From Sphingomonas sp. TREG-RG-20F-R18-01 (GTDB lineage Bacteria; Pseudomonadota; Alphaproteobacteria; Sphingomonadales; Sphingomonadaceae): DNA of 64,000 bases. The notes beneath the pieces were generated by a model. It was not told the origin of the DNA, did not search any database, and saw only the letters and a list, made by a program, of their open reading frames with translations. The DNA lies in NCBI RefSeq assembly GCF_022662475.1, contig NZ_JAKNQQ010000001.1, positions 992,001-1,056,000 of the forward strand, given 5' to 3'. Each line of letters starts with the position of its first letter. Positions within the stretch are counted from its first letter, which is position 1. The position numbers were made by a program, and so were the translations under genes. Positions 55,299-64,000 of the stretch are shown here, piece by piece.

Positions 55299-56036
55299 TC
55301 AGAGATCGGATAGCTCCGCGACGAAATCATAAGCGTCCCCGCGATAATAGGACCGCGTGAACTCGGCCGCGCGGCCGTCCTTGAGGAACCCGCGTCGCTC
55401 GATCAGCAGCCCGGGATGGCCGGCATCGACGCCCAGCATCCGCGCATGTTCCGCCCCGAACGGGATTGCGCGCAGCCGCTGCAACGCGCGCACCGGGCGG
55501 CTCCCGGCCTTGTCGAGCGCGGTGTAGAGCGATTCCTCGACCGCACCGATCGTCGGCAGGCAATAGCCGGCGATGGTCGAGAATTCGAGCGCCATCGGCT
55601 GCTCGTCGGCAAAGCGGATGCGATGAAAACGATAGACCGGCGTACCCGGGGAGAGACCCAGCGACATCGCTTCCTCGGGATCGACCGTCCCCGTCGTGCG
55701 ACTGATCCAGCTGCTCGACGCGGTCTTGCCGCGCGCCGCCATGTCCTCGGAAAAGGACGACAGCTTCGAGAAACTCTTCTCGACGCGCCCGGTGACGAAC
55801 GTGCCCGCTCCACGCCGCCGCGTCAGCAAGCCTTCCTCGACCAGCCCGCCGATCGCCTTGCGCACGGTGATGCGCGAAACGTCATAGTCGGTCGCAAGGT
55901 CGCGTTCGGCCGGAATGGCATCCCCCTGTGCCAGCAGGTCCTGCCCGATCGCGTCGCGGATCAACTGCTGGAGCTGCAGATACAATGGGGCGGGATTGCC
56001 CTCCCTGAACGTGCCGATCTGATGCGTAAATGCCAA
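55299..56036 (-). CDS. GntR/HutC-family transcriptional regulator (NagR/NagQ-like)
   Basis: A 245-residue GntR regulator. The winged helix covers about residues 15-85 (PLYLQLQQLIRDAI, IPAERDLATDYDVSRITVRKAIGGL), and the effector domain of UTRA type covers about 100-240, with FSSFSEDM-like, FHRIRFADEQPMALE and RRGFLKDGRAAEFTRSYYRGDAY. HutC-group members such as NagR and DasR respond to amino-sugar phosphates. TTG 56036 is chosen as start because AGGGGG lies seven bases before it; ATG 56084 is an alternative. First gene of an operon with the GH2 galactosidase and divergent from GH20. Likely regulator of the whole glycan locus. Confidence 0.9.
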   Translation of the reverse strand: MAFTHQIGTFREGNPAPLYLQLQQLIRDAIGQDLLAQGDAIPAERDLATDYDVSRITVRKAIGGLVEEGLLTRRRGAGTFVTGRVEKSFSKLSSFSEDMAARGKTASSSWISRTTGTVDPEEAMSLGLSPGTPVYRFHRIRFADEQPMALEFSTIAGYCLPTIGAVEESLYTALDKAGSRPVRALQRLRAIPFGAEHARMLGVDAGHPGLLIERRGFLKDGRAAEFTRSYYRGDAYDFVAELSDL

Positions 56037-56146
56037 TGCCCATCCCCCTGGCGAGCATGCGATGCCTCTCCTCGCCCGCATGTCCCTCTTGCCGGGCAGC
56101 CTAGTCAATGTCCCGGAGGTGATCAATCGGGATAGTCCCTCCTCAG

Positions 56147-56230
56147 ATTGGTATTCTCGCCATTGGTGGAACCCGGCGATTGCAACACCACGGATACCGC
56201 CGGACCGCTTGCAAGTGGACTTATATTGGT
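56147..56230. promoter_or_regulatory. Divergent gntR/GH20 promoter region with three ATTGGT half-sites
   Basis: ATTGGT occurs at 56147-56152, 56162-56167 and 56225-56230. The first reads ATTGGTATTC and matches the left half of the ATTGGTATAGACC-type operators bound by NagR-like GntR proteins. The complementary ACCAAT is seen before the deaminase gene at 45665-45670. Autoregulation and control of GH20 are plausible. Confidence 0.45.
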
Positions 56231-56281
56231 TACACCCCGTAGCGGGATGCGTTGTAGCGTGACCGAGCGGAGGAACGAGGC

Positions 56282-58636
56282 ATGGCAAATTCTGCGCGCA
56301 CGCTGGGGCGGTGGCTCGGCGCGATCAGCGCGCTGTGTGCCTGCTCGGCGGCGGTTGCCGCCTCCGCGCCATTCGTGCCGGCCGCGATGCCGCTACTCCC
56401 GCTTCCCGCCGAAAGTGCGCCAGCGTCGGGATCGGTCACGGTTGCGACGGGCACCGGCATTGCCACGCCCCCCGGCGATGCGGAAGCCGCATCCGCCGCG
56501 CGATTGCTGATCGATCGGGTCGCGACGACGCGCGGGATCGCGCTACGGACGGTGTCGTCGGCAGCGACGATCCGCTTCGTCCGCGACCGCACCATCACGG
56601 GACCGGAGGCATATCGGCTCGAGATCGACGCCACCGGGATCCGCATCGCGGCGGCGACCCGCAGCGGCTTTTTCTACGGTGCAATGACGCTGGCGCAGTT
56701 GCTCAGCCCGGACCAGGCGTTCGGCCAGCCGGTGACGCTCGCGGGGGTCACGATCAAGGACGCGCCGCGCTTTGCGTGGCGGGGGCTGATGGTCGACGTC
56801 GCGCGGCATTTCCAGCCGCTGCCGTCCTTGTACCAGATCGTCGACCAGATGGCGGCGGTGAAGCTCAACGTGCTGCATCTGCACCTGACCGATGATCAGG
56901 GCTGGCGCTTCGAGGTCAAACGCTACCCGAGGCTGACCGCGCTCGGCGCGTTCCGGACGCCGCCGTCCGCCGGCGGACCGGCGCCGACGACGCGGATCGG
57001 CGGCTTCTATACCCAGGACCAGTTGCGCGCGCTCGTGCGGTACGCCAGCGAGCGCGGGATCACGATCGTTCCGGAGATCGATCTGCCCGGACACGCGCAG
57101 GCGCTCGTCGCGGCCTATCCCGAGCTCGGCGTACTCGGCGACCAGCCGGCGGTGTCGCACGATTGGGGGGTGAACCCCTATCTGCTCGACCCCGGGCCAA
57201 GGGGCGTCGCGTTCGTCGAGCATGTGCTGGACGAACTGATCGCAGTATTCCCCGGCAGCTATGTCCATCTCGGCGGGGACGAGGCGGTCAAGGACCAATG
57301 GGAACGCGCGCCGAAGGTCCAGGCGCAGATCAAGACGCTGGGACTGAAGAACGAGAATGCACTGCAAAGCTGGCTGATCGACGCATTCGGCCGCTACCTC
57401 GCCACCAAGGGACGACGGTTGATCGGCTGGGACGAGATCCTCGAGGGCGGGTTGCCGCCGTCCGCTTCGGTCATGTCGTGGCGCGGCGAACAGGGCGCGG
57501 TCGATGCGGCCAACGCCGGGCACGATGTCGTGCTGTCGCCAGCCCCGACGCTCTATCTGGACAATCTGCAAAGCGACCAGGGCGACGAACCGCCCGGCCG
57601 GCTCGCCGTCCAGACGCTCGCCGACCTTTACGCCTATGACCCCCTGCCCAAGGGGATCGACGCGGCCCGCGCCAGGCATGTGCTGGGCGCGCAGGCGAAT
57701 GCCTGGAGCGAATATCTCGTGACGCCGTACCAGATGCAGCATGCGCTGTTTCCGCGCGCGGCGGCGCTGGCGGAAACGACATGGTCCCGCGCGCCGCGCG
57801 ACTTCGCCGGCTTCACGAACCGTCTTGCCCGCCAAGTCGCGCGCTGGCGGCGCAGCGGGATCGAGGTGGCGGACAGCGCCTTTGCCGTGACCTACGCCGT
57901 GCAGGGCACGCGCGGCGACGCGCTGCGCAAGGGCAAGGTTGCCGTCGCGCTGAGTACGCAGGCGCCGGTGGGAACGATCCGCTACACGCTCGACGGCAGC
58001 GCACCGTCCGCCAGGTCGCCAGCCTATCGCGCACCGCTGGACCTGCCCCCCGGCGCGACCATCAAGGCCGCCGCGTTCGATGCCGACGGGCGCGCCACGG
58101 CCCGCGTGCGCGATTTCGCGACGAGCCGGGCCGCCTTGCTGAACCGCACCCCGGCGGACCTAGTCGCCTGCCCTGACCAGACGCTCGCGCTGCGGATGCC
58201 GTTGACCCCGGATGCCGAAGCCAATGGTCCCGCTTTCCATGTCGCCCTGTTCGACACGTGCAGCGTCTATCCGGCCGCCCCGCTCGACGTGGCGACGGGC
58301 TTTACGGTCGACGTCGCGCGGTTTCCGCGCAATTTCGGGCTGGCGCACGAGACGGCCGATGTCCGGCAACACTATCGCGTCACCGCGTTCGGCGAATTGA
58401 TCGTGTCCCTCGGCTGTCCGGTACAGCAAAAGGGGCCGGCCGGTCCGAGTAGCCCAGCGCCGGTAGTCGTGGCGAGTTTTCCCTTGCCTGACCCGGCGAA
58501 GACACCGACGCGCATGACATTTTCGGGTACGCTACCCCGAACGAGGGGGGATCAGGATCTATGCTTCCAATTCACATCGCCGGCCGCCGGCCCGAACTAC
58601 GCGCTCGCGTCCGTGCAACTGAGCGAGCCCCACTGA
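56282..58636 (+). CDS. GH20 beta-N-acetylhexosaminidase, exported
   Basis: A 784-residue family 20 hexosaminidase with a signal peptide (to about residue 26, AVAAS). After the N-terminal GH20b-type domain comes the catalytic barrel (about 155-505): HLHLTDDQGWRFEVKRYP, EIDLPGHAQALVAAYPEL, and HLGGDE with the D333-E334 catalytic pair. ANAWSEYLV and FPRAAALAETTW end it. The C-terminal part (about 540-784) includes a chitobiase-type domain with YTLDGSAPSARSPAY. It removes terminal GlcNAc from N-glycans or chitooligosaccharides. First gene of the plus-strand glycosidase operon. Confidence 0.94.
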   Translation: MANSARTLGRWLGAISALCACSAAVAASAPFVPAAMPLLPLPAESAPASGSVTVATGTGIATPPGDAEAASAARLLIDRVATTRGIALRTVSSAATIRFVRDRTITGPEAYRLEIDATGIRIAAATRSGFFYGAMTLAQLLSPDQAFGQPVTLAGVTIKDAPRFAWRGLMVDVARHFQPLPSLYQIVDQMAAVKLNVLHLHLTDDQGWRFEVKRYPRLTALGAFRTPPSAGGPAPTTRIGGFYTQDQLRALVRYASERGITIVPEIDLPGHAQALVAAYPELGVLGDQPAVSHDWGVNPYLLDPGPRGVAFVEHVLDELIAVFPGSYVHLGGDEAVKDQWERAPKVQAQIKTLGLKNENALQSWLIDAFGRYLATKGRRLIGWDEILEGGLPPSASVMSWRGEQGAVDAANAGHDVVLSPAPTLYLDNLQSDQGDEPPGRLAVQTLADLYAYDPLPKGIDAARARHVLGAQANAWSEYLVTPYQMQHALFPRAAALAETTWSRAPRDFAGFTNRLARQVARWRRSGIEVADSAFAVTYAVQGTRGDALRKGKVAVALSTQAPVGTIRYTLDGSAPSARSPAYRAPLDLPPGATIKAAAFDADGRATARVRDFATSRAALLNRTPADLVACPDQTLALRMPLTPDAEANGPAFHVALFDTCSVYPAAPLDVATGFTVDVARFPRNFGLAHETADVRQHYRVTAFGELIVSLGCPVQQKGPAGPSSPAPVVVASFPLPDPAKTPTRMTFSGTLPRTRGDQDLCFQFTSPAAGPNYALASVQLSEPH

Positions 58637-61239
58637 TGCGCCGGTCGCTGCGTACCGCTTTGCTCATGGCCCTTCTGACCGGCATTGCGGCGCCCGCCGT
58701 CGCGGCCCCGCGCTCGGCAATCAGTCTTGACGATGGCTGGCAGGCGCGCATCGCGCCGTCCGACGGTACCGCCGTCGCGGCGCATCGCAGCGAGGCGCGC
58801 TGGTTCCCGGCCAAGGTGCCCGGCAGCATCCAGCAGGACCTGATCGCGCGGCACCGCGTGCCCGACCCGTTCCTGTCGACCAACGAAGCCGCGATCCAGT
58901 GGGTCGGACGGACCGACTGGCAATATCGGCGGACGCTCCAGGTCACGCCGGCGTTGCTTGCGCGGGACCATCTCGACCTGGTGTTCGACGGTCTGGACAC
59001 CTTCGCCACGGTGACGATCAACGGCCAGACGGCGCTCAGCGCGGCGAATGCGCATCGCCGCTTCCGCATCGACGCCAAGCGCTTCCTGAAAGCCGGCGCG
59101 AACGAGATCCTCATCACCTTCGCCGCACCGATCAGGACGCTGCAGCCGATGGTGATGGCGCAGCAGCAATCGCTTCCGGGCGAGTATGACTCGGCGTTCG
59201 GCGACGAGCCCAAGGGACGGCAGACCTCCCCCTACATTCGCAAACCCAAATATCATTACGGCTGGGACTGGGGTCCCCGAATCCTCAACGTCGGACCCTG
59301 GCGCCCGGTGCGGCTGGAGGCATGGGACAGCGCGCGGATCAATACGCTGCGCGTCGAGCAGGACGCGCTGTCGGACGCCGAGGCGCGGCTGTCCGCCAAG
59401 GCAACCATCCAGGCGGATCGGCCGGGCATTGCGCAGGTCCGCGTCACCCTGACCGCTCCGGACGGGGCGCGGCAGGACGTCGTGCAGCAGATCACGCTGG
59501 CGGCGGGCGCGAATGCCGTATCGCTGCCGATCACCGTTGCGCGCCCGGAGCGCTGGCAACCCGTGGGCTATGGCACACAACCGCTGTACCGCGTCACGGC
59601 CGCGCTCACCCAGGACGGTACCGCGACCGACACCGCCGAACGCCGCATCGGATTGCGCACGGTCGAGCTGATCCGCGGTGGCGGCGCGATGGGGTTCCGC
59701 GTCAACGGCATCCCGATCTTCGCCAAGGGCGCGAACGTCATTCCATTCGACAGCTTCCCGACGCGCGTCACCCCCGCATCGATGCGCCCGCTGCTCACCG
59801 CGGCGCGCGACGCCAACATGAACATGCTGCGCGTCTGGGGCGGCGGCTATTATCTCGACGACGCCTTTTACGACATGGCCGACGAAATGGGCCTGATGGT
59901 GTGGCAGGACTTCATGTTCGGCGGTTCCGTCACGCCGCCCGACGCCGCCTTCCGCGAGACCGTCCGGATCGAGGCGGAGGAACAGGTCGAACGCATCGGC
60001 AATCACCCGTCGATCGTCCTGTGGTCAGGCGGCAACGAGATCCTGGCCGGCTGGGAAAACTGGGGCGATCGCAAGGCGTTCAAGAAAGCCGTCGGCGCGG
60101 ACGAGCAGGAGCGGATCGGTGCCGGCATGGCGGTGCTGTTCGACCGCGTCCTGCGCGATGCGGTGCTGACCCGTGCGCCGGGCACGCCCTATTGGCCGGG
60201 TTCGCCCTCGACCGATTACGACGGCCCGGTCGATACGGATGCCGCCGGGGATCGCCATTTCTGGGACGTCTGGTCCGGGTCCAAGCCGGTCGAGCGCTAT
60301 CTCGATTCGTGCCCGCGCTTCATGTCCGAATATGGCTTTCAGGCGATGCCCGACATGGCGACGGTCCGCGCGTTCGCGGGCAAGGGTCCGCTGAAACCGG
60401 ACAGCGTGGTGCTGAAGGCGCACCAGAAATTCCTGGCGGGCGAAGGCAATGACCGGCTGTTGCTGTACATGCGGGACCGGTTGGGCGAACCCCGGGACAT
60501 TGCCGACTTCGTCTATCTCAGTCAGGTCAACCAGGCCGAGGCGATCGCGCTGGCCGCGCTCCATCACCGTTCCTGCCGCCCGGTGACCATGGGGTCGCTC
60601 TTCTGGCAGGTCAACGACGTATGGCCGTCGATCTCCTGGTCGAGCATCGATCATGACGGTCGGTGGAAGCTGTTGCAATTTGCCGCGCGCCGTTTCTTCG
60701 CGCCGCAGGTGATCGTCGCCGAACATACCGAGTCGACCACGCGGATCGCGCTCGTGTCCGACGCGACCACGCCGACACCGGCGCGCTGGCGCGTTCGGGC
60801 ATTCGACATGGCGGGCAAGCCGCTGGCCGAGCAGGGCGCTGCGGCGACCATGCCCGCACTGTCGGCGACCGACGTGGCGAAACTCGACGACGCCACGCTG
60901 TTCGCCGGGGCCGATCCCGCGACCAGCTATGCGATGGCCGAGCTGCTCGTCGGCGATGCGGTCGTCAGCCGCGCGATGATCGAGCGCGGGGTTCCCAAGA
61001 CGATGCACTATCCCGACCCCGGGCTCAGCGCGACCTGGGACGGAAACAGGGTGACGGTTCGCGCCACTGCCTTGGCGCGCGCGGTCATGCTCGACTTCGG
61101 CGACGTCGGGGCGCATCCTTCGGATGACGGGTTCGACCTGTTGCCGGGTGAAAGCCGCACGATCAGCGTAACCTCCAAAGCCTCGCCCAAGGCGCTTGCC
61201 GCCGCCCTCACCCTCCGTTCGCTGGGATCCCGTCGATGA
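58636..61239 (+). CDS. GH2 beta-mannosidase, exported
   Basis: An 867-residue GH2 enzyme with a signal peptide (to about residue 21). The beta-mannosidase type is shown by KPKYHYGWDWGPRI, LRVWGGGYYLDDAFYDMADEMG and WQDFMF. The acid/base is E468 in WSGGNE and the nucleophile is E565 in MSEYGFQAMP. QVNDVWPSISWSSIDHDGRWK near the end is typical of bacterial beta-mannosidases. ATG 58636 shares one base with the GH20 stop (TGATG) and the 3' end overlaps GH3 by ATGA. It removes the single beta-Man of the N-glycan core. Confidence 0.93.
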   Translation: MRRSLRTALLMALLTGIAAPAVAAPRSAISLDDGWQARIAPSDGTAVAAHRSEARWFPAKVPGSIQQDLIARHRVPDPFLSTNEAAIQWVGRTDWQYRRTLQVTPALLARDHLDLVFDGLDTFATVTINGQTALSAANAHRRFRIDAKRFLKAGANEILITFAAPIRTLQPMVMAQQQSLPGEYDSAFGDEPKGRQTSPYIRKPKYHYGWDWGPRILNVGPWRPVRLEAWDSARINTLRVEQDALSDAEARLSAKATIQADRPGIAQVRVTLTAPDGARQDVVQQITLAAGANAVSLPITVARPERWQPVGYGTQPLYRVTAALTQDGTATDTAERRIGLRTVELIRGGGAMGFRVNGIPIFAKGANVIPFDSFPTRVTPASMRPLLTAARDANMNMLRVWGGGYYLDDAFYDMADEMGLMVWQDFMFGGSVTPPDAAFRETVRIEAEEQVERIGNHPSIVLWSGGNEILAGWENWGDRKAFKKAVGADEQERIGAGMAVLFDRVLRDAVLTRAPGTPYWPGSPSTDYDGPVDTDAAGDRHFWDVWSGSKPVERYLDSCPRFMSEYGFQAMPDMATVRAFAGKGPLKPDSVVLKAHQKFLAGEGNDRLLLYMRDRLGEPRDIADFVYLSQVNQAEAIALAALHHRSCRPVTMGSLFWQVNDVWPSISWSSIDHDGRWKLLQFAARRFFAPQVIVAEHTESTTRIALVSDATTPTPARWRVRAFDMAGKPLAEQGAAATMPALSATDVAKLDDATLFAGADPATSYAMAELLVGDAVVSRAMIERGVPKTMHYPDPGLSATWDGNRVTVRATALARAVMLDFGDVGAHPSDDGFDLLPGESRTISVTSKASPKALAAALTLRSLGSRR

Positions 61240-63785
61240 TCTGGCTCTTGCTCGCGGCCGAAGCCGCTCAAGTCTCGCCCAACCTTGCCACCATGACGCC
61301 GGAGCAGAAGGCGGCGCAGCTCCAGAGCAGCGCCCCCGCCGATCCCGCGGCCGGGCTTCCGGCATATGACTGGTGGAGCGAAGGGCTGCACGGCATCGCC
61401 CGCAACGGCTATGCCACGGTATTCCCGCAAGCGATCGGCATGGCCGCGACGTGGGATGCGCCGCTGGTCAAGCGGATCGGCGATGTCGTCGCGACCGAAG
61501 CCCGCGCCAAGTTCAATGCGCAGCCGGTCGGCGCCGATCGCAAGATCTACGAGGGCCTGACGATCTGGTCGCCCAACATCAACATCTTCCGTGATCCGCG
61601 CTGGGGCCGCGGGCAGGAAACCTATGGCGAGGATCCGTATCTGACCGGGCGGCTCGGCGTCGCCTTCGTCACCGGGCTGCAGGGGCCCGATCCCGCGCAC
61701 CCGAAGGTCATTGCGACGCCCAAGCATTTCGCGGTGCACAGCGGCCCAGAGGCCGGGCGCGACAGTTTCGACGTCGACCCGTCCCCACAGGATCTGGAAG
61801 CGACTTACCTGCCCGCGTTCCGCATGACGGTGACCGAGGGCAAGGCGCAGTCGCTGATGTGCGCGTATAATGCGATCCTCGGCGTCCCCGCCTGCGCCAA
61901 TGCCCCGTTGATGATCGACCGGCTCCGGCGTGCGTGGGGCTTCACCGGCTTCACCGTCTCGGATTGCGACGCGGTCGCCAACGTCCACATGTTCCATCAT
62001 TACCGGCTCGATGCAGCGGGCGCGGCGGCGGCTTCGCTCAAGGGCGGGACCGATCTGAACTGTGGCACCACCTACGCGGCGCTGCCCGAAGCGCTGAAGC
62101 GCGGGCTCGTCACGCAGCAGGAGATCGATACGGCGCTGGGCCGCGCCCTGTCGGCGCGTCGTGCGCTGGGCATCGCTTACGGCGCGACCAGCCCGTGGTC
62201 GCGGATTTCGCCCAAAGAGGTCGGCACGCCCGATCATCACGCGGTCGCGCTCGAAGCGGCCCGCAAGGCGATCGTGCTGCTCAAGAACGAAGGCAACCGG
62301 CTGCCGCTCAAGGCGGGCACGCGAATCGCCCTGATCGGTGCCGATGCCGACGATGTCGGCGTATTGCAGGGCAATTATCACGGCACCGCGATCACGCCGG
62401 TCACCCCACTGGAGGGGCTGCGGCGTCAGTTCGGCACGGCCAACGTGCGCTATGCGCAGGGATCGCTGCTGGCCGACGGCGCACCCGTGCTGGTGCCGGA
62501 AACGGCGTTGCGCGCCAACGGCGCCGCGGGATTGCAGGCCGACTATTTCGCTGCGCCGGGCTTCGCGGGCCAGCCCGTCGTGTCCCGTCTCGAACGCACG
62601 ATCGATCACGATACCAACCGCGCACCACCCGCCCCCGGGCTCGGCGCGCAGTGGAGTGCCCGCTGGACCGGCGCGCTCGTTCCCCCCGGGGCGGGCAGCT
62701 ATCGCCTCGTCATCGATGCGCCGGCGTGCTGGAAATATTGCAAGTCCCACGACGCTGCGCGGTTGTGGATCGACGGCAAGCCCTTGGCGGAAGGCGAGAT
62801 CAAGAAGGGCCAGATCGACGTGCCGTTCACCAGCGACGGACGCGCGGTCTCGTTCAAGCTGGAACTCGACCACGTCAGCGACGATAGCGGCGTGCGGTTG
62901 ATGTGGCTGCCGCCGGCAGAACCCTTGATAGCCGAAGCCGTTGCTGCCGCCAAGGCGTCCGACGTCGTGGTCGTCTCGGTCGGCCTGTCGCCCGACCTCG
63001 AGGGGGAGGCGCTGTCGATCAGCGTTCCCGGCTTCGTCGGCGGCGACCGTACCGACATCGCGCTGCCGTTTGCGCAGCAACGGCTGATCGCGGCGCTCAA
63101 GGCGACCGGCAAGCCGCTCGTGCTGGTGCTGACCAGCGGCAGCGCGGTCGCGCTCGACCCGAACGACGCCGACGCGATCCTCGCCGCCTGGTATCCGGGT
63201 GAATCCGGCGGCACCGCGATTGCCGAGACTTTGGCCGGGCGCAACAATCCTTCGGGGCGCCTGCCGGTCACCTTCTACGCGCGCACTACCGACCTGCCCG
63301 CCTTCGTCGACTATGGCATGAAGGAGCGGACCTATCGCTACTTTACCGGCACGCCCGCCTGGGGCTTCGGCCATGGGCTCAGCTATACGCGCTTCGGCTA
63401 TACCGCGCCGGTCACGACCCTCCGGGTTGCGGCCGGTCAGCCCGCGACCGTCCGCGTCCGCGTCGCCAATACCGGACCGCGCGACGGCGAGGAGGTCGTG
63501 CAGGCGTATCTCGTCCCGACCATAAAGCCGGTCGGCGGGATGACGTCCCCCGTGCTGCAGCGTCAGTTGGTCGGGTTTACCCGGCTTGCCATCGCCAAGG
63601 GCAGGAGCCGCGAGGCGGCCTTCACGCTCGATCCGCGCAGCCTGAGCCTCGTCGCGCACGATGGCACGCGGACCGTCGAACCGGGCAGCTATCGCCTGTT
63701 CGTCGGCGGCGGCCAGCCCGACACCGCACCGGGCGCATGGATCGACCTGACGATCACCGGGACTCGCCAGGAGCTGCCGAAATGA
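61236..63785 (+). CDS. GH3 enzyme of xylosidase-like type with PA14 domain
   Basis: An 849-residue family 3 glycoside hydrolase. Residues 15-330 are the barrel with YDWWSEGLHGIARNG, PRWGRGQETYGEDPYLTG, TPKHFAVHSGPE and nucleophile D243 in VSDCDAV. A PA14-like domain is inserted at about 395-545, inside the second sandwich, and AWGFGHGLSYTRF with a fibronectin-like end closes the protein. The YDWWSE..LHG start and SDCDAV motif are those of GH3 beta-xylosidases more than glucosidases. A short hydrophobic start (MIWLLLAAEAA) makes the signal peptide uncertain. It could remove core beta-1,2-Xyl of plant N-glycans. Confidence 0.9.
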   Translation: MIWLLLAAEAAQVSPNLATMTPEQKAAQLQSSAPADPAAGLPAYDWWSEGLHGIARNGYATVFPQAIGMAATWDAPLVKRIGDVVATEARAKFNAQPVGADRKIYEGLTIWSPNINIFRDPRWGRGQETYGEDPYLTGRLGVAFVTGLQGPDPAHPKVIATPKHFAVHSGPEAGRDSFDVDPSPQDLEATYLPAFRMTVTEGKAQSLMCAYNAILGVPACANAPLMIDRLRRAWGFTGFTVSDCDAVANVHMFHHYRLDAAGAAAASLKGGTDLNCGTTYAALPEALKRGLVTQQEIDTALGRALSARRALGIAYGATSPWSRISPKEVGTPDHHAVALEAARKAIVLLKNEGNRLPLKAGTRIALIGADADDVGVLQGNYHGTAITPVTPLEGLRRQFGTANVRYAQGSLLADGAPVLVPETALRANGAAGLQADYFAAPGFAGQPVVSRLERTIDHDTNRAPPAPGLGAQWSARWTGALVPPGAGSYRLVIDAPACWKYCKSHDAARLWIDGKPLAEGEIKKGQIDVPFTSDGRAVSFKLELDHVSDDSGVRLMWLPPAEPLIAEAVAAAKASDVVVVSVGLSPDLEGEALSISVPGFVGGDRTDIALPFAQQRLIAALKATGKPLVLVLTSGSAVALDPNDADAILAAWYPGESGGTAIAETLAGRNNPSGRLPVTFYARTTDLPAFVDYGMKERTYRYFTGTPAWGFGHGLSYTRFGYTAPVTTLRVAAGQPATVRVRVANTGPRDGEEVVQAYLVPTIKPVGGMTSPVLQRQLVGFTRLAIAKGRSREAAFTLDPRSLSLVAHDGTRTVEPGSYRLFVGGGQPDTAPGAWIDLTITGTRQELPK

Positions 63786-64000
63786 TCCTCACCCGGCGCG
63801 AGGCGCTGGTCGGTGGCGTGGCTGGTGCCACCCTGGCGGCATCCCCGGCGCTGGGGACTGTCCCTTTTCCGAGCCAGCGCCCCGATGCCAGCGCGCGCCG
63901 CTTCACCAGTCGCGCGGTCGAACGCGAGATCGCGCGCGTCTCGGCGAAGATCGGCGACGCGAAGCTGCGCTGGATGTTCGCCAATTGCTACCCCAACACC
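63782..64000 (+). CDS. GH125 alpha-mannosidase-like protein, 3' truncated by the window
   Basis: First 73 residues of a family 125 (Mug157-like) exo-alpha-1,6-mannosidase. MILTRREALVGGVAGATLAA is a Tat-like signal. RPDASARRFTSRAVEREIAR and LRWMFANCYPNT match the start of the GH125 domain, in which a PNT-LDTT segment is conserved; the window ends right there. ATG overlaps the GH3 stop (ATGA), so it is the fourth gene of the glycosidase operon. It would trim alpha-1,6-linked Man from the N-glycan core. Confidence 0.85.
   Translation, partial: MILTRREALVGGVAGATLAASPALGTVPFPSQRPDASARRFTSRAVEREIARVSAKIGDAKLRWMFANCYPNT

Noticed and set aside
61008..63659. An 883-residue minus-strand frame opposite GH3
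   Set aside because: Shadow of the GH3 gene, which has all catalytic motifs and coupled neighbours.

Overview
The window is high-GC bacterial DNA with dense, mostly unspliced operons joined by ATGA/TGATG overlaps. The infA-type neighbourhood maf/RNase/yacG, DUF3240-type metal efflux, an EcfG-like (GGAAC...GTT) promoter, TonB-dependent receptors and dispersed 'CGTCACCCCGGCG' palindromes all point to an alphaproteobacterium of the Sphingomonas group. This assignment is by gene content and style, not by a database match.

Left third (1-31 kb), largely housekeeping and envelope genes. It starts with maf, an RNase E/G-like gene, yacG and tRNA-Phe(GAA). A methyltransferase, a short-chain dehydrogenase, and an unusual fused DegT aminotransferase-flavoprotein followed by a glycosyltransferase come next. 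Then an AlkB-like dioxygenase, an OmpR/histidine-kinase pair, a Dps-like ferritin with a signal peptide, an EmrAB-type drug pump with its outer membrane channel and MarR regulator, and a CusA/CzcA-like metal RND system with DUF3240. Two L,D-transpeptidases of different families, a deacetylase/GH75 chitosanase pair, a quinone-oxidoreductase-type dehydrogenase, a second SDR and lysA with small neighbours complete this part.

Middle (31-40.5 kb): a stand-alone MreB, then a three-gene set made of a FecR-domain protein with a roughly 400-residue Ala-rich helix, a TpsB/FhaC-like outer membrane protein and a CHASE2-(degenerate GGDEF)-EAL protein. This looks like an undescribed exported-filament or envelope-signalling system tied to c-di-GMP. 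Next is a two-gene operon of a small Cys-containing protein and a Cys-cluster protein, neither recognised.

Right third (40.6-64 kb): one large carbohydrate locus. A TonB-dependent receptor is divergent from glycosylasparaginase, CutC, NagB-II-type deaminase, NagA, a fused EIIA-HPr-EI and a GlcNAc EIICB permease. A GntR regulator with a GH2 beta-galactosidase follows on the other strand, then GH20, GH2 beta-mannosidase, GH3 (xylosidase-like) and the start of a GH125 alpha-mannosidase. Read together, these enzymes can take apart an N-glycan from the tip to the GlcNAc-Asn linkage, and send the released GlcNAc through a PTS to fructose-6-phosphate. The presence of a xylosidase-like GH3 suggests plant-type glycans. 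GGT/ACC half-sites recur in several of its promoters and suggest control by the GntR protein.

No rRNA, CRISPR array, insertion sequence or phage gene was seen.
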